Shown in pieces: positions 6,617 through 10,927 of a stretch of 10,927 nucleotides of DNA. The DNA lies in NCBI GenBank assembly GCA_003024985.2, contig PXIH01S0048018.1; one strand, given 5' to 3'. Under the pieces are notes generated by a model. That model ran no database searches. It had not been told where the DNA came from and saw nothing but the letters and a program-made list of their open reading frames with translations. A program made the position numbers and the translations under genes. The stretch's first letter is position 1; the number at the start of each line of letters is the position of its first letter. The DNA comes from Euperipatoides rowelli (Eukaryota > Onychophora > Udeonychophora > Euonychophora > Peripatopsidae).

Positions 6617-7955
6617 TGTAGATTAGAACTGTAAATAAAAAAATTAAGGCAGATGATCCTTTAGTGACGTTCTGCATAGTCATATGTGATTGCTTGTTTC
6701 TGAAGTAAATGGAGTTCCAAAGTTTTATAGGCAGACGCTTATCGGACCACTCCATTTTTATTTGTATCATTATAAAAAAAAGACATGTTCTCAATTAACA
6801 TTAGCTAAAGAATTGAAATTTTATAAAATATAATTAAATTATTTTTGCCTTAAAAGGCTACTTATACACTAATTTTATTATAAATATTGAGATTTTTGTT
6901 CTTGATCACTTCACTCTGTCTGTGTCAAATATTGACACCCACCTTGCAGCTTAACTATCCCCTTTTTCTATATCTTTCCCTAAAGTAAATTAGTACTTTT
7001 ATCTCAAATGACTTCTCTGAACATATTCACTAGTAGCTGAAACAATTTTTTGTAGTATTTATGATTTAGCCAAAGATGACATCAAATTATTTTTGCTACT
7101 TTATATGAAAATTATATATTGAATAATATTTATTTTCAGACTTTATTCATTTCTTATGTTCTATTTTGGCTTGTTATAGTTTTTTTAACTCAATAATAGA
7201 TTTGAAACTTCTAACCATTATTATAGCTGTCGTACTGTTACATACTGTAGCTTATTCGATCGCATCAGAAATTAATACCTAATAATCTATCTAAAGAGAT
7301 ATTAAAAATGTCATAAATTAAAATTTTTAGTCAACTCAAATGAAAAATTGATATTGTTAGTAATTATTACTGCTCTTCTATCAAGAAATTAATTTAAAAA
7401 AAACTTAAATATTTTAAAAGAATTAATTGATGCTTCCGGCATTAAATTGTCACAAAATAGTAGTTAAAATTTAGTGAACATTTTAAGTTTTTTTTTTTTT
7501 TAACATGTTAGATCTGAGAACATTTTTTTAAAGCTATCTCTTCTTTAGTTTTTAAATAGAAAAAAAATACTTGTTGATAAGTTTGTTAAAAATATTTCAT
7601 TAAAAAAATGAAATTAAAACTGCTAGGAGCATGTACTACTGAACTGAGAAGTGGTTCATACAGTATATTCGTTAAGCATTTAGGAAATTGCATTGTTGCA
7701 TGCATTATTAAAATATATTAAAGTAATTTAATTTTTTAGTATTTGCTTTTCAAAAATATTTTTTTTTTAATAAACAAAATTTTTATTTTTATTTTCATTT
7801 AAAAAGTTTTTCTTTTTTTTAAGCATATTTTTATAAGATGTAACAATGTTTTTAAGTATTTTTTTTTGTATTGTTATTTTAAATGTTTTTTACTTCATGT
7901 GCTAATATTCCTATTTCTAATTTTGTTTTGTAATAAAAAGTCTAATTTCATTTAG
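6617..7955. other. Probable intron or flank upstream of the exon
   Basis: AT-rich with many T runs, especially about 7735-7925 just before the exon, as expected for a pyrimidine-rich 3' intron end. A perfect 7-bp inverted repeat GTGTCAA-ATA-TTGACAC lies at 6922-6938. A 68-codon minus-strand frame at 6588-6794 has no recognisable domain and overlaps the telomere-like tract. No further exon was identified. Confidence 0.45.
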
Positions 7956-8050
7956 TCACTCAAATAATACTGCGGGTAATCATACAGTAGCATCTCCCCC
8001 TCCTGGTCCAGCATATGCTGTAGCAGCAGGTGCACAGCAGAACAATGCAG
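7956..8050 (+). CDS. Internal coding exon of an unidentified protein
   Basis: A 95-bp exon is bounded by an acceptor (CTAATTTCATTTAG, with a CTAAT branch-like word) and a strong donor GCAG|GTGAGA. Only one of the three forward frames is open across it. Codons run 7957-8049, with T 7956 finishing the upstream codon (phase 2 intron) and G 8050 starting the next (phase 1). The 31 residues start HSNNTAGN, pass through ASPPPGPAYAV and AAGAQQ and end NNA. This Pro/Ala/Gln/Asn-rich composition is typical of a disordered linker in a regulatory or RNA-binding protein. The segment is much more GC-rich than its flanks. The length is not a multiple of three, so skipping would shift the frame. A weaker internal donor (CAG|GTGCAC at 8029/8030) and a TAGCAGCAG acceptor-like triplet at 8021-8029 could give variants. 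I do not recognise the gene, and no domain is contained here. Confidence 0.75.
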
Positions 8051-9043
8051 GTGAGAAAATCCCCATCTTGCATTGCTTTTCTTCTTAATTCAGATCAGTT
8101 AATACTTCTATTTTAATTATTGAACTAGCTATGAAATTATACAAATTATATTCATTCTGTAGTCTAGCATAGCAATATGAATATAATTTAATCCTTATGT
8201 AATATCTTTCAATCTATATGAAACAAGTAATGAATAATATATAAAGTTTCTATATATACTGTAAATCAGTTGCTCAACAATAAATAAATAAAATTCTAAC
8301 CCCTTTTTTTTAGTCAATTTTTATCACTCTTTTATTCTTAATCAATAATTGTATTACAGTATATCTGAATCACAACTTGTTCATTATGATTATTTTTTGT
8401 ATCACATTTAAGAACTTGAGCAAGAGAAATAAAATTTTTAATTGCTAAATATAGATTGTTTGATATTAAAAATTTATATTGATCACTTGCACTTCATTAA
8501 TTATTTAATTTCACACACACACCTCTATTTGTGTATCCATTCACATAGCAGAGATGTATTAAGCGCTCACATTTTTAAATGTTCAACAGCATTTTGGTAG
8601 CACTAACTTTGAATAATTTTAGTAAATACCACACTGTACTTAAAAATTGAAAGATAAATAAAATGATGGCTCAGTTTCATCAAAAACTTTATTACAAAAT
8701 ATAAGCAACGATAGCCTAAATAACTTAATATATATTTTTGGTGTAAAATAATTTATCAAAATTTACAAATTTTAATGATGTTAATGAATTATTTTGCCTA
8801 AATAATTTAATGTGCTTCATTGAGAAAAATTTTCTATAAAAAAATATATAACATTATTGTCTAATAATATTTAATTTGAACAATAAATATTGCCTATAAA
8901 TAAATCATCGATGATGCAAGGTAGAGATTTAATTTTTTTTTAAACAATTAAAACATCCTTGAATTCTCGCTAATAGATGATATTTATATATTAAAATAAA
9001 ATATGTTTTAGCAGGCCTACTTGTACAAAAATAAAATATATAT
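8051..9043 (+). other. Intron downstream of the exon
   Basis: Begins at the GTGAGA donor and continues without any convincing next exon. It is AT-rich and low complexity, with a short CA run at about 8513-8522 and two window-wide heptamers (8257, 8355). If the gene continues on this strand, the next exon lies beyond the window or is too short and AT-rich to see. Confidence 0.5.
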
Positions 9044-9111
9044 TTAACCCTTTCACTACAATTAAGACTACATCCCACAGGCAAAAAAAATGCAGGTAGT
9101 GAAAGGATTAA
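9044..9111. mobile_element. 68-bp TTAA-flanked MITE (piggyBac-like ends)
   Basis: TTAACCCTTTCACTAC at 9044-9059 and GTAGTGAAAGGATTAA at 9096-9111 are inverted copies over 16 bases with one mismatch. Both ends carry TTAA, the target site duplicated by piggyBac transposases, and the arms continue CCC/TCC as piggyBac-family ends usually do. The 36-base interior cannot encode anything. The piggyBac assignment is by target site and end resemblance only. Confidence 0.8.
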
Positions 9112-9973
9112 CTCTGCTTTTGGATCAGAAATGATTTTCTACTCTGTTAAAAAAATATTATTCCTACAAATAATACACAGACTTCATTTTTCAGTTTGTA
9201 TTTAAATTTAAACAACTAAAAATACACTAATAAAAGTTTAATGAACTTAATGCTTAACTTTCTTTGGCAAAGTTTGCAAGGGTTTGAAAAATTATGTGAC
9301 TTGATTATTAATTTAAAGTGTTTTTTTTTAATTGAAAAAAAATATTACATTTTCATTTCTACAATCAAAAATTAAATCAACTATGACAGTTTTCTCTTGA
9401 TTTATTTAAAAAATTTACATTGTCTCTAATAATTTCCATGGGATTTCAGCCTCGACTTACTGTATATAAAATGAACTGAAATTAGAACAGTTATGTCCAC
9501 TCCATAAAAATATTTTATTTTTAACAAAACCAAAATTTTGAGATAACAATCATTTAGAATTACTTTTAATAATTATGTGGAATAATTTATGTTTTTCAGT
9601 TGAGAAATGTAAATCTTTCTATAACTAGTTTTGTGGACTAAAAAATGGGAAAAAGACTATTGCATTAATCCTGCATCGTACTGTATGTCTGGATTTTGAT
9701 CCCATGACTGTCATTTACATAGACATTTTTTTTTATAAAAAAAACCCGAACATCGTTGTACATTCATGTACATCATTTTCTTTGGTTCAAAAACTTGACA
9801 AATAATTGCTAAAATATGCTATATGTGTACTGGTAAAGTTAAAAAATATACAGTAAGCACTTCTTATCAAGCAAGCTCAGTCGTTTGTCACATCAGCCGC
9901 TTATAAGACTCAAAATGGCAAAACCAAACATTAACTCTGTTAAAATCATGATTATAGGAATCACAATTTTTGC
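9112..9973. other. AT-rich spacer, no gene seen
   Basis: Intron-like sequence with no exon or RNA gene seen. At 9867-9882 a segment TCAAGCAAGCTCAGTC resembles the right end of the following element in inverted orientation and may be a fragment of a related end. Confidence 0.45.
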
Positions 9974-10109
9974 TTAACCTTCGAGCAGTTGCGCACAAAT
10001 TTTTAACATGACCGGTCGCATCCCATAATTTTTACGCTTCATAGAATCCTATGTATAAAACTTTCTACTGTATGCGTAATAATGAAATTATTACATATAT
10101 TTATTTTTT

Positions 10110-10193
10110 ATTTTTTATCAGGAATTTTAATATACAGTATAAAGAAAAAAAATTCCAACAAACATTTTTTTTTATGATTATTTTTCTAAATGT
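10110..10193. repeat. Internal direct repeat, copy 1
   Basis: Runs from ATTTTTTATCAGGAATTTTA to a TTTTTCTAAATGT end. It is nearly identical to 10299-10373 apart from an extra ATATACAGTA-type 10-base insert and a few A/T length changes. GGAATTTT and AAAATTCC within it form a hairpin. Confidence 0.85.
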
Positions 10194-10298
10194 TTGCATT
10201 CATTACGCTTGTATTTACTGTAAGTCCAGATAATTCTGTACATTGTTATTCATAATGTATAACAGATAGAAAAAAACATAAATAGTATTTCTTGTTCT

Positions 10299-10373
10299 AT
10301 TTTTTATCAGGAATTTTATAAAGAAAAAAAAATTCCAACAAACAGATTTTTTTATGATTATTTTTCTAAATGT
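10299..10373. repeat. Internal direct repeat, copy 2
   Basis: Second copy of 10110-10193, offset about 185 bases, lacking the 10-base segment that includes TACAGT. Flanking TA dinucleotides at the junction suggest a slippage or microhomology event. Similarity ends just after TCTAAATGT in both. Confidence 0.85.
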
Positions 10374-10570
10374 CGGCTATAATAATAAAAAAAAACAGTT
10401 TATCTTACATTTTCCATTACTGTTTCTCTGTCATTGGAGATGGAATTTTTTGATTTTGATTTTTGAAATCTGCATTAAATTCTGATTTTAAAAATATATG
10501 TTTATTCCTAAATATTTTATATTTGTATTACGCTACCTGAAAGCCAATATTATTACATCAGTGGGTGCTT

Positions 10571-10587
10571 GTCGTAAAATTTATGTC
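10571..10587. repeat. Subterminal palindromic 17-mer, copy 1
   Basis: GTCGTAAAATTTATGTC differs at two positions from GTCATAAAATTTATGAC at 10721-10737, and both are preceded by TT. The pair may be subterminal binding sites of the 784-bp element. Confidence 0.5.
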
Positions 10588-10720
10588 TGGACGTCTTTTT
10601 ACATATACCGTACAGTAATTCTAAAAAAGAACTATAAAATGGGCTGTGCGCATGATAAAACCTACCAATATTGTAGTTTTAAGAATAGAAGGCAGAGATA
10701 AACCCACAAGACCATAATTT

Positions 10721-10737
10721 GTCATAAAATTTATGAC
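10721..10737. repeat. Subterminal palindromic 17-mer, copy 2
   Basis: GTCATAAAATTTATGAC has perfect 8-bp arms around one central base. It lies 16 bases inside the right end of the element and forms part of the right inverted repeat. Confidence 0.6.
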
Positions 10738-10798
10738 CGCGCTTGCTTGAAGGTTAATGAACTCAAAGATAGCCAAATATGCTCAAAATACAGTAGCT

Positions 10799-10890
10799 TT
10801 AACGCTTTCAGGACGATGGACGTGTATGTCAAGTTCACCTATTATTGCCACATGGCCTACAGACATGACATTCACGTTCTAAAAATTTAA
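10799..10890. mobile_element. Decayed TTAA-bordered foldback element
   Basis: Begins TTAACGCTTTCAGGAC, resembling the TTAACCCTTTCACTAC end at 9044. Arms 10820-10835 and 10862-10877 are inverted copies at 13 of 16 positions (ACGTGTATGTC against GACATTCACGT type words). A TTAA at 10887-10890 could be the right border, but the terminal bases there no longer match the left end, so the right limit is tentative. Confidence 0.4.
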
Positions 10891-10927
10891 ATATTAATAT
10901 CTAAATTTAAAATAAATTATGATCACT

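Larger units (their letters stand above)
9974..10757. mobile_element. 784-bp TTAA-flanked non-autonomous DNA transposon
   Basis: The left end reads TTAACCTTCGAGCAGTTGCG (9974 onward). The right end read on the minus strand from 10757 is TTAACCTTCAAGCAAGCGCG. Similarity continues more loosely through AAATTTT and ATGAC words, giving inverted repeats of about 40 bases. TTAA lies at both ends, fitting piggyBac-type insertion. Two internal frames of 60 and 67 codons (10051-10233 and 10498-10701) show no transposase motif, so the element is non-autonomous. It contains an internal duplication (10110-10193 and 10299-10373) and two related palindromic 17-mers. The ends are diverged, indicating an old copy. 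Confidence 0.7.

Noticed and set aside
6588-6794. 68-codon minus-strand frame
   Set aside because: No recognisable domain or splice context, and it begins in AT-rich spacer and ends in the telomere-like tract.
10051-10233. 60-codon frame inside the 784-bp element as a transposase remnant
   Set aside because: Phe/Ile/Tyr-rich chance translation of AT-rich DNA that runs through the internal direct repeat; no catalytic motif is visible.
10498-10701. 67-codon frame inside the 784-bp element
   Set aside because: No transposase motif or known domain; it crosses one of the palindromic 17-mers and looks like chance.
1-10927. CRISPR array, bacterial operon or phage genes
   Set aside because: No regularly spaced short repeats, no ribosome-binding-site-led long frames, and clear spliceosomal exon signals instead.

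Overview
This is an AT-rich stretch (by eye below about 30% GC) with long A and T runs, no open frame above 77 codons and no bacterial gene organisation. It reads as nuclear DNA from a metazoan: one short exon with textbook splice signals, several small TTAA-flanked inverted-repeat elements, an LTR-like or promoter-like block and many short hairpins. A short TTAGGG-like tract argues weakly against an insect. I cannot name the species. Position 2329 is an ambiguous base.

Layout. 1-697: two copies of a dispersed repeat 523 bp apart in direct orientation, with a short inverted fragment of the same family between them. 698-1869: AT-rich spacer with one clean hairpin. 1870-2660: a more GC-rich island of nested inverted repeats, with CCAAT boxes, a TATA box, an AATAAA signal and no ATG over its last 452 bases, best read as a decayed solo LTR or a promoter plus leader. 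An antisense frame through this island could encode a secreted Cys-rich peptide ending at a perfect splice donor, but may be chance. 2661-4447: AT-rich spacer with a hairpin, a G10/C11 foldback and a C14A13 junction. 4448-5064: a 617-bp inverted-repeat element. 5065-7955: mostly featureless, with one hairpin and a telomere-like tract. 7956-8050: the only convincing coding sequence, a 95-bp internal exon on the + strand, with intron on both sides. 8051-10927: intron-like DNA carrying three TTAA-bordered inverted-repeat elements (68 bp, 784 bp and a decayed one of about 92 bp) in the last 1.9 kb.

Most of the window therefore looks like intronic or flanking DNA of one unidentified gene, loaded with short non-autonomous mobile elements. 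No protein-level pathway can be read from it. The most unusual window-wide signal is the heptamer TACTGTA/TACAGTA, found 24 times where base composition predicts about 2 to 3.
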